From: Brugia malayi
Taxonomy: Eukaryota > Nematoda > Chromadorea > Rhabditida > Onchocercidae
Direction of reading: 5' to 3'
DNA: 64,000 nucleotides
Assembly (NCBI RefSeq): GCF_000002995.4
Contig: NW_025062479.1
Span: forward strand, 4,742,221-4,806,220
Positions 1 through 11,615 of this stretch are shown piece by piece (the first letter of the stretch is position 1; every line of letters starts with the position of its first letter). Under the pieces are notes generated by a model. The model was not told where the DNA came from, made no database searches, and saw only the letters and a list, made by a program, of their open reading frames with translations. The position numbers were made by a program, and so were the translations under genes.

Positions 1-627
1 GGTGTTCAATATTACATTTTGTGGTATCTTCTGTTATGTCCAGTAACTTCAGGATAATGCATTTTGTGTCTGTCTTTCATTGACGATTCCCTTACTTATC
101 TGTAAGGAATCGTCAATGAACTCAAGATTCACTGTATACACTCAAGATTCTCAAGTATACATAAAGTCTTCAGAAACTTCTCCATATCTTGTAAGTCTCC
201 ATTACTGAAGTTGAGATTAACATAATCCAAAAGTTCATTACTAAAATCAAAGATTTTATTGTCGCTTTTTTTTAAAGACAATAAGCGATTTATAGCGAAC
301 ATTCATTTTCCCAAAGTTGCACAAAGTTACATTAGCAGGGTTTCTTGATGCATAAACTATGAAACAATTCATTTCCGAAATTGATGCACTTCATTCCATT
401 CGTCACTTTTGACTTCATTAAGTGTTCTCCAATTTGTACGTTAGGCATTACCTTTTATTTGATTTCTTGTTTTATGTTTGAGAACATTTGTCGTCAGGCG
501 ACTTTACAGTGTAATACCTTTTTCATTCCTGTAAAATTCTTTAGTTCCTTGATTTTTTGAGATGATATTTTTTTTCTGTTGATTTTAATATGGATGGAAG
601 ATCTCTTTTTCATCTCTGTGATATCAG
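1..627. other. Left-edge non-coding stretch, probably FNIP intron
   Basis: No exon could be supported here. The first plausible FNIP exon begins at 628, so this is most likely an intron of that gene, whose 5' exons lie outside the window. It holds a near-perfect hairpin at 76-120, followed by two copies of ACTCAAGATTC at about 120-150. Confidence 0.5.
76..120. repeat. Inverted repeat (hairpin)
   Basis: The left arm at 76-95 and right arm at 102-120 are reverse complements except for one extra C in the left arm, around a 6-base loop. It lies in presumed FNIP intron. It could be a MITE relic or a transcribed hairpin; the sequence alone does not say which. Confidence 0.8.
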
Positions 628-3600
628 GGTCTGCCTTAATACCGGCCAGAGCATAATGAGAAAAAAAAGTAGCACTAAATCGTTTTTTTCTTCTCTAAAC
701 GGTAGTGTCTGTTGTATCAAAACCAAAAATCAGTGGTCTGCAAGATGAAGGAAAATTATTCAAATAGAAGGTATTAATGATTCGTAGTACGGATGCTTTA
801 TGATATTGGGTACCGGAAAAAAAGTTCCAAAAAAATTTTAAAAATTAGGTTTAAAATCAACGTGAAGAAATGCAAATATGCCTTCCCATAAATGTGCTGG
901 ATTTATCTTAATTAAAACTAAGGTGGAAATAAAAAAAATTCAGAGTAGATGTGCACTTTTTTGTGAATATATGGCAAGGGATTCAAGAAAAGTAAGGTAT
1001 TAAGAAATAACAAATCTGGTTGTATTGAAATTATTACCAAAATTGTTTTATCCATTATGGAGTTGCTTATCTTCCACAGAAGAAATACTGTTAAGAGTTT
1101 CTGTTCTGTAATTAATTAGAGATACTTTTCTAACTCCCAAAATTTGACAATTTCCCACTGCGTTTTGCTGTTACTGTAGTAATTATTATTGCTGTGATTC
1201 ATATTTAAGCAATAATTAAACTGTCTTTCAGATAATTCCGGTCGTTGGTGCATGCGAAGTCGTTTGAGTAGTTGTAGTTCAATAGCAGACGAAGAATCGA
1301 GACAGATCGCAATTGGAGTTCTATTTCGGTGAATTTTTTTCAGTACTTTGTTCTCCACACATGACTTTATGCAAGCAGCCTGGAACTCTGGTTGAAATGA
1401 TGGAAAAGTGGTAGGAAGCTAACCTGTACTCCCCAGACAAAATTTTATGCTGACTTATAAAACGACCAATTCGTAGTACTCTCGTCTTGGCCATCATGAA
1501 ACTTTATATGTATATGAGATATCGTATTTCATATATTGCTTGTCATGCGTTGGAATAGCCCAGTTTTCAAATTACCGAACAAGAGTTCCGGTGAATGGTT
1601 TTATTTCCATGTATTGTCTTTTCCAGAGAAGAAGAGAAACAGTTTTTGCTTTGCCATATTCCTCTTATTGAAATTGAAATCATTAAACTGGAAGCTCAAA
1701 TTCTGAAAGCAACACTTTCTCGCACCCGTTTTTTGCATTTATTATTTGAGGTTGGTTTGGTGCATGTATTTCTCATATTTGAAAATTTGTGCTGTTATAG
1801 GTTTGGTTCCGCTAAGATGACCCTAAATGTTTGCTGAGATGACTTTCAATGTTAAGTTCGTCATTATTTTATATTTGTTTAAATACGGACTTATTAAGTT
1901 TTTGCAGAAATATATAGTACGTAGTTTTGATTATTTGCAGGCGTGGTTAGAATTTGTACATAATGTTTGTCTGTTGTACAATTCATACAGGTTTCGTTCT
2001 CCCGTTTGGTTGAGTTTAATGAATGAAAGGGAGTATGCTTCAACAGCTAACAACTTCTGCACTAATTTAGCTGCACTGATTTGTGAATATGATTTGAAAT
2101 CCACGCGATAGTGAGTTTTATTTTCCTCTTTAAAGTTATCAAAAAAAAACTTTTCCCTTTCGCTTACAATGTTTTATAAGTGTGACTTAATTATTCGAAA
2201 TTGAAAGTGTTTCAGCTTTCTATCCACTTTATTATCTTGTGTTTTGATGAACCATCTTGCGTGGGTCGCCAGTGTTACTCCATCGGAAGACTGTGAAGAT
2301 CTTCATCGTTCGCTTCTGATGGGAACGGTAAGAATTTGAAATGTATCTTCAAAACCTTACATTTACATCGACCTTCTTAGCTCAGGTGCAAATCATGATA
2401 AGATTGGTTTGTATATCCCAAAATTCGTCTGTAATTATACAATTTGAAGCTGTGCTAAATTTTGAATTCCAGAGCGGAAGTTCAGATTGTATGCGTTATC
2501 CCTACAATGCGCAGTTAGCTCAGTATATGGAAATAAGTGGCAGTGTGGGCGGTGCTACACGTTTAGCTCGAACAGTTATCATCGGAAATGACATGAAATT
2601 AATCACGCATTTGCTTTATGTCCTCACATATTTTGTTCGATGTTCAGCAATTCAGCCAAATGGAAGTAAAGGTATTTCTAAATCTTCACGTACCTGAACT
2701 GCTTTGTTGCATTTAATAATTGGTTGTTTGTTGGATAATCGATTTTTCTTAATTAACAAGTTAATACACAAGAACTTATGACTATTAGATGAAGTTTGAG
2801 CTTTGGAACTCTTCCATACCCATCAAAAGGGCGTCGGGTAGCATCGGTGAATTTTCAAGCGTTATCAGGTTTTTACAGCTGACAAATGGAATTCACATCC
2901 AGGAATGAGGTCTTTCTCACCGACCAGTTGTAACGAAAATAGTAATATTGATTTTGGCAAGAAATACTCGTTAAGAGAGGAAGGTATGGTGTCTAAAATT
3001 AAAACCGGCTTTCTTGGAATTTATTTGGAGTATGGGAAAGCTTTCAGTTATGAATATTGCTGAAATACAATTTTAAAGCTAAAGAGCCAGAGTTCGTGGT
3101 TCTTCGGGAGACAGCAGAACCGGGTGTTAATGCGAAACGTTCTGGATGGTGTTTTCCGTTAACATGTGACACTGATGATTCGACGAATTCAAGTTTGGCT
3201 TGGTCCATGTTGGCTGGTCCTTGTGATTCTTATTGCTCACACTTTGTTATATGCGGGTTACGCTTGGCTGCCATTGACTTGGAAGAGGTTTGTTTATGTA
3301 GATTTCAATTAAGTTGTGTTCATTTTATTGCATTGTGAGGAAATCTATCTGCTAACCGTTCAACATTCATAAATCTGATTCTTCAGAATTTTTTTTTTTT
3401 TTTTTGATGCTTCTGTTTAAAAGCGACAGAATTCATTCGATTTTTAAATATGCAGCCGTTTGTCAAACTCTTTTTTGTTTGCATAAAGGATTTAATTGTT
3501 GTCTATTGATGTGTAACAGTTTTTATTTTGACTAAAGCTTCATTTAATGTGTTATCACTCTGTGCTGTGCGACATAGAAAAAAAAAAGAACGAATACCTG

Positions 3601-4377
3601 GGGAGACAAGCACTAAAAAGTGGAGCACATAAAGTTTAAATTGTTCATGTCAATACCTTTAGTTGCGCACTACTTTTCCAGACTTATTGTTCAGTGATGT
3701 GCCACATAAAAAATGGGGAATCAGAACTGATCAACACATCATTTCCCGAGTCGTCCTTTTCATCAGCTGCTAATTCTGCACCACTTAGTCCAACTGTTGT
3801 AGTACTTGCCGATGCCACGAACTATACTGTGAAGGTTTGATTTTGTTCATGAATGATTCCACAAGAAGGTCAACTACGCAGATTTAAAATTTCTAAATTT
3901 TCGAATTAAACACTTTTTTCTTAACGAGTTCAATTACGAAATGATGTTTTCGATATAACATATCAGTACAGTATAAATTGATAATTTGTTGAATTTCATT
4001 CCCTAATGTTATGGAATTGTGTGATGCAGATGATATCGGGAGATGATACAAATGTCGGTGAAAGTCTAATGACGGCACCATGTGATGCAGTAGTTACGAT
4101 GCTTGAGCAGTTCGGTGATTTGTATCGGCTTGGCGCAGCGCCAACATTTTTGTTATCATTTATTGAAGACTGCTTGAGTCATATCTTGACACGATCATTG
4201 TCACTGGTGGAACTATTGGGTGGTACCACAGGAAACAAAGGCAGAACACAGGTTACACCGTCCACAGTCACGGCAGAACGTGTTGTGAGTGTTATTGGCT
4301 GTGATTATTCCGATTTACGTCTTATTGTTAATGTTGCTGCTGTATACTACCCTTCCGTTTTACAAGCTATTATATAA
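628..4377 (+). CDS. FNIP: Folliculin-interacting protein, C-terminal part (5' end outside window)
   Basis: FNIP partners with folliculin at the lysosome in Rag GTPase/mTORC1 and AMPK signalling. Exons, all phase-consistent: 628-701 (least certain), 1232-1328, 1627-1750, 1941-2110, 2216-2327, 2473-2671, 2879-2983, 3079-3287, 3682-3834, 4030-4377. Family marks seen in order are RQIAIGVLF, then HIPLIEIEIIKLEAQ with RFLHLLFEAW, then FLSTLL..NHLAWV, then HLLYVLTYFVRCSAIQ, VVVLADATNYTV near the end, and a last exon with GCDYSDLRLIVNVAAVYYP before the stop. These match the conserved middle and C-terminal FNIP blocks in order. Exon 3079-3287 uses a weaker TTTAAAG acceptor. The next gene on this strand starts 1.4 kb downstream. 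Vertebrates have FNIP1 and FNIP2; I cannot say which is closer. Confidence 0.87.
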
Positions 4378-5745
4378 GCAGTGTTTTAACTAATTCTCCC
4401 TATGCTTCTTTCACATTTCATTATGAGGCCTTCATTATCTGTTTAGAACAATGATTTAAAATGTTCACAAGAAAACAGGAAATTCAGTCTACTTTTTGAA
4501 TAAGATTTCTAAACAACACCCCAAGCTTTCGCTGCGAATGTTATAGTCTTTCTTCGTCCGTACTTAACTTACAAGCGAGCTATTGTTTCCCAATATGCCA
4601 TTGCCTTGCATTTCGTCGTGCATTATTTGTTTCAAATGGTTTTATTTGCATTCTTTCGAAGACTTCTTTTTACTCAATTCCAAACACTCAAAAAAACTTT
4701 GCTCAGAAATGACTGGTAATATTCATATACTTTGTATGATGGGAATTTTGTGTATCGTCACTCATATTTTGCAGCCTGTTTGTATTTCTTCATGTATATC
4801 GATTAGTATGCTTTCTACCCTTTTTTTTTTTTATGGTAGAGCTTATGTATGATAGCTGTACAACTTCCTCCGAGTAAAAATCAATTGTCTTTCCATCTGC
4901 AGTATACATATATATAAAAGTATCTTCAATTGTCGAAGGATCCATTTCGTAACTCCCTTTGACCAGAATAAACTGAGAAATGCGCATATCATTTATTGAC
5001 GCTTTACATTTAATCATGAGGATATTATTTAGTATGGACTGTGGTACAGACCAAGTGTCCTGGTAACTAGCATTCCTGTCCTTTGCAGTGGCTGAATAGC
5101 TAGAAAGATAAATCCAGTCTCTAGACTGCATAAACCTGCTAGACTGAGGGATATTATCCTCGGCCAATCAACGCGAGCCGTAATTCAGTACAGTTGCGTT
5201 GCTGTTTATCTCTTGTGGTTACTACCTACAATTCGTCAGATGTAGCTCAAAGAAATTCTCGTAGGGCCCGTACCAGGGTCCCTAATTTTTCCACCGTGTG
5301 ACATAACACGGCTGGCCGATCTACTTCCTTCTCCCTTAGACTCACCGTTGTTCTTTCATCTCCCTTCACCTGCTTCGGTGCGTCATCTCTCTCGGATATT
5401 CTAGAATGGATTTGTCCAGAGCCAGATTCCTTATGTTAGTTGGCTACATGGACTCATCGAGGTCGGATGAGAAGTTTGATTTTAGAGGACCTAAAAGTTA
5501 AGCAAATCATGTATTTGTGTGGTTGAGGATGGGAGATTAATGCTTGGGAGATCGGTAAGATTGATTAATCTGATTAAAACGTGTGGATCAACAAAGTTTG
5601 GAGAGTTGTGTAACATTTCCTTCAAGAAAAAGGTCGTGACATAAATTTTTTGTGTTGAATTTCACTACTGTGGGATTATTGTTGCAGAAATCATTGCTGA
5701 TCAATAGAATTGCTAAGTCGTTATTTGCTAGAAGTTGGAAAAGTG
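4378..5745. other. Intergenic stretch with two unexplained minus-strand ORFs
   Basis: This lies between the FNIP stop and the ubiquitin-like gene. It holds FNIP 3' sequence, then two minus-strand open frames (about 4790-5167 and 5240-5430), the second in a patch visibly richer in G+C than its surroundings. No recognised domain was found. Confidence 0.5.
4790..5167 (-). CDS. Hypothetical 125-codon open frame, possibly not a gene
   Basis: I do not recognise this product. The frame opens at a TTG, not an ATG, and runs 125 codons to a stop, which is long for chance in AT-rich DNA. It contains the stretches KGSYEMDPSTIEDTF and YTADGKTIDFYSEE, then a lysine-rich tail (KKKKGR) coded by a homopolymer run, which looks non-coding. 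It could be an exon of an uncharacterised gene, a decayed element or chance. A second open frame on the same strand lies just upstream (5240-5430), so the two may be parts of one unit. Confidence 0.25.
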   Translation of the reverse strand: MAEDNIPQSSRFMQSRDWIYLSSYSATAKDRNASYQDTWSVPQSILNNILMIKCKASINDMRISQFILVKGSYEMDPSTIEDTFIYMYTADGKTIDFYSEEVVQLSYISSTIKKKKGRKHTNRYT

Positions 5746-6816
5746 ATGAAACTCTATGTGAAAAGAGTAAATGCAAAGGGTGGCGTCTTCACAATCACTG
5801 TAACCTTCTCCTATTTCGTTTTGCTTTACTCTATCTTTGGTAATTTTAATCTGTTGTAAAAGTAGGTAATAATGAAGTTGTTTATATTTTTATCAAGTTT
5901 TACCTGTTGTATTTAGGTTGATGGTAAAGATACGGTAGCAAGTTTGAAGCAAAGAATTGGTGGTGTTCTGGACCTGTTTCCAGATGCTGTGCGTTTGCTT
6001 CACCAAGGACATCCTCTCAGCAGTAAGTTTTCTGGAATTTCTTCCTTTCAGGAACTAAAATAGCACGTTTGTATGATTGCATACTTCTGATAACAAAAGC
6101 GGGAACTAAAGCAGATAATGTTGTTTTGAATTGGATCTCCTTGATTTATGCTAGCGAAATGTTTTCCATGCCAGGTTTTGTCAATATAGCATGATTGGCT
6201 TTTTTTCTTACCGAAGTTGACTTTATCTTAAAATTAAAGATAATTTTCGTGCTACTTTGAATATCGAAGGACGAAACTGGACATAAATACCCAGCCGTGG
6301 GAGTTTGAGTTGTAGGTGCAGAGGCGAGTCTTGGATCTTACGGTATCGAAGATAGCAGCCGAATAAATGTTGTTTATGTTCCATCTACTGACATGAACTC
6401 GACAGTCCCAAAAGTTTTGAGCAGCTTTCTTTTTGATCACTGTCCTCCAAATGTCCTGCCAACGATTACCGAGAGATACCAATTCGTTAGTAATTTCGAT
6501 AAAAATTGTTGCATTAATAAACGAAACGACATTAGCCGAACTGGCATTAAAATTAGTTAATAAGAGATCAAAATATGTAGTTCTCTGGAAAAAAAACTTC
6601 AGATCCACAATGGATTTCAAATCTTTTATTTTACAGTACCGAGGCTGAAATTTCAAAACATTTATATAATTAGTTTGAGGAACTATTTCCTTCTTTAAGA
6701 ATTTGATTGCCTGCCCTAAAAATCCTTTTATTCAGAGTTTGGCAAAAAAAGTTAAAAGCTTCAATTTGGATGAATTGGAGCGCTATGCAAAGTTCAGGAA
6801 CCAACACATACCTTGA
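5746..6816 (+). CDS. Small ubiquitin-like protein (predicted 102 residues)
   Basis: Four exons keep phase throughout: 5746-5799, 5917-6022, 6052-6119 and 6736-6816, starting at an ATG and ending at TGA. The N-terminus MKLYVKRVNAKGGVFTITV followed by DTVASLKQRI and VRLLHQGHPL is laid out like ubiquitin's first strand pair, helix and third strand. Exon 3 supplies a candidate last strand (CILLITKAG). There is no C-terminal diglycine, so it is unlikely to be conjugated. After the fold comes a charged helix-like tail with FNLDELERYAKF. I cannot assign it to a named family. The second intron would be only 29 bases. The gene runs tail-to-tail with ATG7. The ubiquitin-like reading of exons 1-2 is fairly sure; exons 3-4 are inferred. 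Confidence 0.55.
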
Positions 6817-7469
6817 TTTCCGCAGTTCCCATTGCATGCGACTCAACTAAAGCAAATATCTGTTGTCATATATTCCAATACGACTCATATGTTCGTGTTA
6901 ATTATCACACCTGTGTTTAATTCAGCAGAATGATTTTCGCGAATAGAAACTGTGCTACTCGATCATTGTTCCCTCACCCCGACGGTAAAAAAAATTTCTT
7001 ATTTTAAAACTAACCACTTTCGACTTTTGTAGTAAGTAAGGAAGTCGAAATTTTCATTAACAGGTAATTAAAATGCTACAGAGTTATGGGTTGGTTTCAA
7101 AACTGAATTACAGAAGCAAAATTGGACCTGTAAAACGATAAAACAAACAAAAGCTAGAAATCAAAACTAATTGTGATCAGAAATTTTGATAGATTGTAAT
7201 ATCCTGGACGTAAAGTATTTAAAAACTGACACACCGAGAGTGCTGAAGTAGAGTCAGCTAAAGGGAAAAAAAATTTCGAAAAATAAAAACTTATATTTAA
7301 AAAGTAATCACTGAAAACAATATCTTCAGGAAGATTTGGTATTTCCTTGCAGCTATTTTATGGGTAATGAGTTAAAATCACACTACGGTAATGATAATAA
7401 AAACAAATATAAAATCCATATCACAAAGGAAGGAAACAAGATCAAACAAGTCGAACTATTTAAAATTTA
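6817..7469. other. Convergent intergenic region
   Basis: Shared 3' flank of the ubiquitin-like gene (plus strand) and ATG7 (minus strand). AT-rich, with no coding exon or RNA gene that I can see. Confidence 0.6.
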
Positions 7470-10400
7470 TTAGATAGATGAGACACTCTCATTGTCGTCG
7501 AATTCTCTGAGATCCATTTCTATTGCAGTCGCCTGCAACTGATCTAGTCCAGAAACTAGTTCCAAATAAAGCGGACTATTGAAAACTTTCAGCAAGAATT
7601 GAAAGCCTTCCGAGCGATATGCAGTTTGCACGGCAGCTCCACAGGCGACACAACGCTCGAAACGCTTGACGGCTGGGGTCATCTGCAAACAGTTTTTATT
7701 GAAGATGAGGAATTTTTAATATAAATTAAAAACTTCACCGCTGAAACCACCACGGCCTTGTTGTAAGTGTTTCACCTGCGTAAATCTTGAAAGGAAAGAT
7801 CTGATTTGATGTGGTGTTGCACCGAGAACAGTTGCTGACTCATCATTTTCTCCAAGACGAGCAGGAGAGCCTCCCATCTTAGGATGTTGAACAACCGCTG
7901 CAAGTAGTTCAACCGCTGCACCAGAAGCAGCTAGAGATATACCTGGTCGACTAACCTGAAAGGCAATTCATGGCAAAGTCAAAGCAAATAATTCATTTCA
8001 GATTTTTTTTTTTTTTTTGGAACACATTGGATAATTAAACTGGGTCTTCAAGTTAGGCTAACTAGGACTCATTTGGTAATTGACCAGATTAAGACTTAGT
8101 TAATAAACATTCCCTTAAAGAGGAAGAATTAGTGTGACAAAAGGAAATAAAGAAAGTGCTCGCCGTGCATTGTTGGTCCATGGTTCTATCAACAGAAGAA
8201 TTACCAGGTGCGGTCACATCACTACAAAAATAACAACCCAACTGAGAACCAAGGATAGTGTTAAGATCACTTTGTGACTGCTCTTCACTGGTTTCATCAT
8301 CAGAAACACCATGACGAATTACGACAAAACAATCGAAGCCAAGCGCAACGCTAATTGCCAACTAAAACCATCATTCACGAACAAAGTAATTGGAATTTTT
8401 GGATTAGAAACCTAAAAACATAAAAAAAAAACTCAACACAGCACAGTCAAAAAAATCAGAATGAATAAAATACAAATGGGATCGAAAAGAACAAACTTTG
8501 CATTGGTAAGTTGTTATAAGTGTTGGCAACCACCTTGCTTCTCTACTGTCAAGTAACAGAAAGGTTACATCATGACGCTTCACAAGGTCTTCCAAACGTT
8601 TCACGATTCCCTCAACTTCTTTCTCCTCTGTAACAAAAGTATAAAGACAACTGCAGTGAAGTAATGATATTACTTAATTCGCGTACATCACACAACGTCA
8701 AAAAATGAACCTTGTTTTGAAACGCTATGACCTGGCATTGGTATTTTCAAACAAACGCCTTCAGCGTTTATTAACGGATTTATTTTACGAAGACCTTCCG
8801 CGGCTGTAACAGCTTTTAATTTCCCTCCATTCGCAGCATCATCGAAAGAAAACAGTGATTGTCTGGAAAAATTATATTGATTCAAATACACCGATATCAC
8901 TGACTTCGTGAAACTTTGAGAGTGGAATATATACATAGAGTTAGTTAGTTCTACGTTCCAATTAAATATTAACAATTTTTCCATTTAAATATTTCACTAA
9001 AAGCAGAGTTTTCTCGAACTTAGATAAGACTAAAACCAAAAAAATAATAGACCTTACGACATTACTGTAAGATATACGAGCATTATCGACAAATGTGAAA
9101 TTTTTAACACCCCAACCAAGAAGTGAACGTGCCACATTACAACCCAGTGTACCAGCACCTAATATCAAACATTTTAAATTAGAAAAACGCTGAAGATTGA
9201 TACTGGGCACCAAACGCCATCGAATCAGGCGCAAATTTAGTTCAGCACTAAAGTCCATTAATCTGAAATGAGAAGTTGTTCAAAGTACTATCAATCAGAC
9301 TACAGTCATTATTAAGGCTAATAAAAACTGTAGGAGGCGAAATTGAGTCTCGTATTGTTATATACGTTGATTTATTTTCGACTTAAAAGTGTTCGTTTGC
9401 ATTTCATTTAGCATTCAAGTTTTTTCAAAATATAGAAAAAGAAAAATAGAAGGAAGGCGTAGGACAAAAATGTCAGAAAAAAACGCACGATAAGGGTGAG
9501 TAAACGAACCACATGACAACCAAGGTTAGTTAGATGCTTTTACAGTTTCTTAATCTCTTCGTTTTCACTACTTTTACAGCAAGAAATATATCCAAATACT
9601 CGAATTAGCCAAAAAATTACACTAAGACATCATCATGAATTTCTGGATTTCTCCTCAAATTTCCAGTTAATATGAGTAACGAAATCATAACTTACTTTAG
9701 CGGATCTAGGCTTCCACGTAGATCGATAAACGCAGGGGAGAGTGAACCTTTCACTCTCTCCCACCCAACTGCATCTGTGCTGATAATACCGCTCGCTTCC
9801 CAAGCTAGATGCATAATGACACTAGGAACACTACCACTTCGATAACACACAAACTTGGCATTCTTCAGATCTTTTCTGAACAAAAATGACTTCAAAACCA
9901 CGGGAGATAACAAATAATTTTGGTTTGCAATACTGAATCAAATCTACATACCGAACATAAGCTATCGCAGCTAAGAGGTTCCTTAATGGCCATCCAGGAA
10001 AAGCTGCCAAGGTAGATGGATCTGCATAAACGACATAGACGTCATTGCTCCACACGAAGGTACTTAGAAGTATTGAAGATAAAGGAGTGGGCGTCTTACC
10101 GACCAGCAAAAACGGTTCATTGTGATGTAATGCAATGAAAACTTGAATTAAAGAAGTCACTTCGGCTGAAAGCTGTGTGGGATCTGATAACATCCTTACT
10201 GATTGTGGATAAAGAAGTGCAGGAATACAATTCCAATACCGGAAGGTATATTTTTTCAGATCCTATAATGGAATTATGATGATTACCATGATAAGATGAG
10301 CTATTAACGTGAATACAATCCCAAAAATTTCCAAAAATTCGAAATACAAAGAAATGACAAAATACAAAGAAAAAAGTGGAAAGCAAACAAAAAAACTGAC

Positions 10401-11615
10401 CGGATACACCGTTAGATAAAATGTATTTAATAAAGACGGTTTTTCAAGCCAATCCAAAGACTCGATGCACTTTTTCACCTGAATATATGAATTTACGAAA
10501 AGTGACTTACTATCTTCGAAATCTTATATTTCCAGCATGAAGAAGCAACTAAATAAAAGAACTAAAAAAAAAAGATTGAAGTGTACTAAGAACTGAATTT
10601 TAGATAAAAATATCTAAATTGATGAATGAAGTGTCGGAAAAAAGTTAAACAGAAAGCAAACATCTACGATAAAAAAGAACAAACCTTTTGAGCAGCATTA
10701 CACAAGATTTGCTTCCTATCAAGATTTTTGAATGTTTCATGAGTATTTACAGCAAGCACTAATCCATTCACAGGAACCACATTTTTGTTCCACTCTGATT
10801 TGGCCAAAAATGCATCAAATGATATGGACAACCTCGTATTTGATGTCCCTGGATCTTCTGTAACATTGATTTATTATCAAATCTAAGCAAATAAAAACAG
10901 ATTAATTCCATTCAGACTTCGATAAATTAGAATAATGAAAATTTGTCCCGGTAGAGATAAACTTCACCATCTAACAAATTGTTTTTTAACTTTCAGTAAA
11001 CTATAAAATTAACACTGCTATATTAATGGTAATCTATGTATTCCGTTTCATTAGCCATCTTAAATGCATTATAGTACAAGTAACTCTTAAGTGAAAAATT
11101 ATGCTCCAAATTAGATCATCATTAGAGAATAAATGAATCTCAAAACTGGACAGAAAAATGATTTCCAATTTCACTTGTATTCGGCAAAATGTTTAGGATC
11201 GCAGCGGTACCCGTAATAAACTTAAGCACTCCTAGATAAATACGATACAAATTATATCAGTGCTATTATTAAGAAAAGAATATTTCTATGCAAAATTAGG
11301 CCAGTAATCGTTTTCATAGGATAAGGTTAATGCCACTGTAGATAAAAACTACAGCAACCTATTTAAAAGGTAACTAGAAATCACCGAGCTCATCGACGAA
11401 CGCTTTTGCAAAAGATAACTGTTTACAAAGATTTTTTTGAAATAAAACTCAATTAAAACCAAAAAAAATCTATTACGGTTGCAATATGTAGCAGTGATTG
11501 AGTGTGGTTGCTCGTCCAACTTCCAGTCATTCAACTTGCGCATGCCCAACTCATCCCAAAACAATGGGTCGACGAAAGTTGTGAAGGAAACAAATTTTAC
11601 CGCCATCTCAACCAC
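7470..11615 (-). CDS. ATG7: ATG7, E1-like activating enzyme of autophagy
   Basis: ATG7 uses ATP to activate ATG8 and ATG12 and passes them to the E2-like ATG3 and ATG10. Eleven exons in transcript order: 11477-11615, 10685-10857, 10401-10478, 9952-10262, 9696-9875, 9053-9262, 8711-8862, 8497-8627, 8164-8361, 7776-7955, 7470-7682. They encode 654 residues, near the family's usual 600-700. The N-terminal domain opens with [17 protein letters not shown] and includes [17 protein letters not shown]. The adenylation domain begins around residue 300 with the nucleotide loop [17 protein letters not shown] (about 329). The active-site cysteine is in DQQCT (about residue 523), and the acidic tail resembles the ATG3-binding end. 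A second ATG nine bases downstream (11606) could be the true start. The intron after DQQCT starts with GC rather than GT. Confidence 0.97.

Noticed and set aside
1116..1358. 80-codon minus-strand open frame
   Set aside because: It is the antisense of the FNIP exon 1232-1328 that encodes RQIAIGVLF.
6252..6656. 134-codon minus-strand open frame
   Set aside because: It lies in the third intron of the ubiquitin-like gene, shows no recognisable domain or conserved motif, and has no supporting splice structure.
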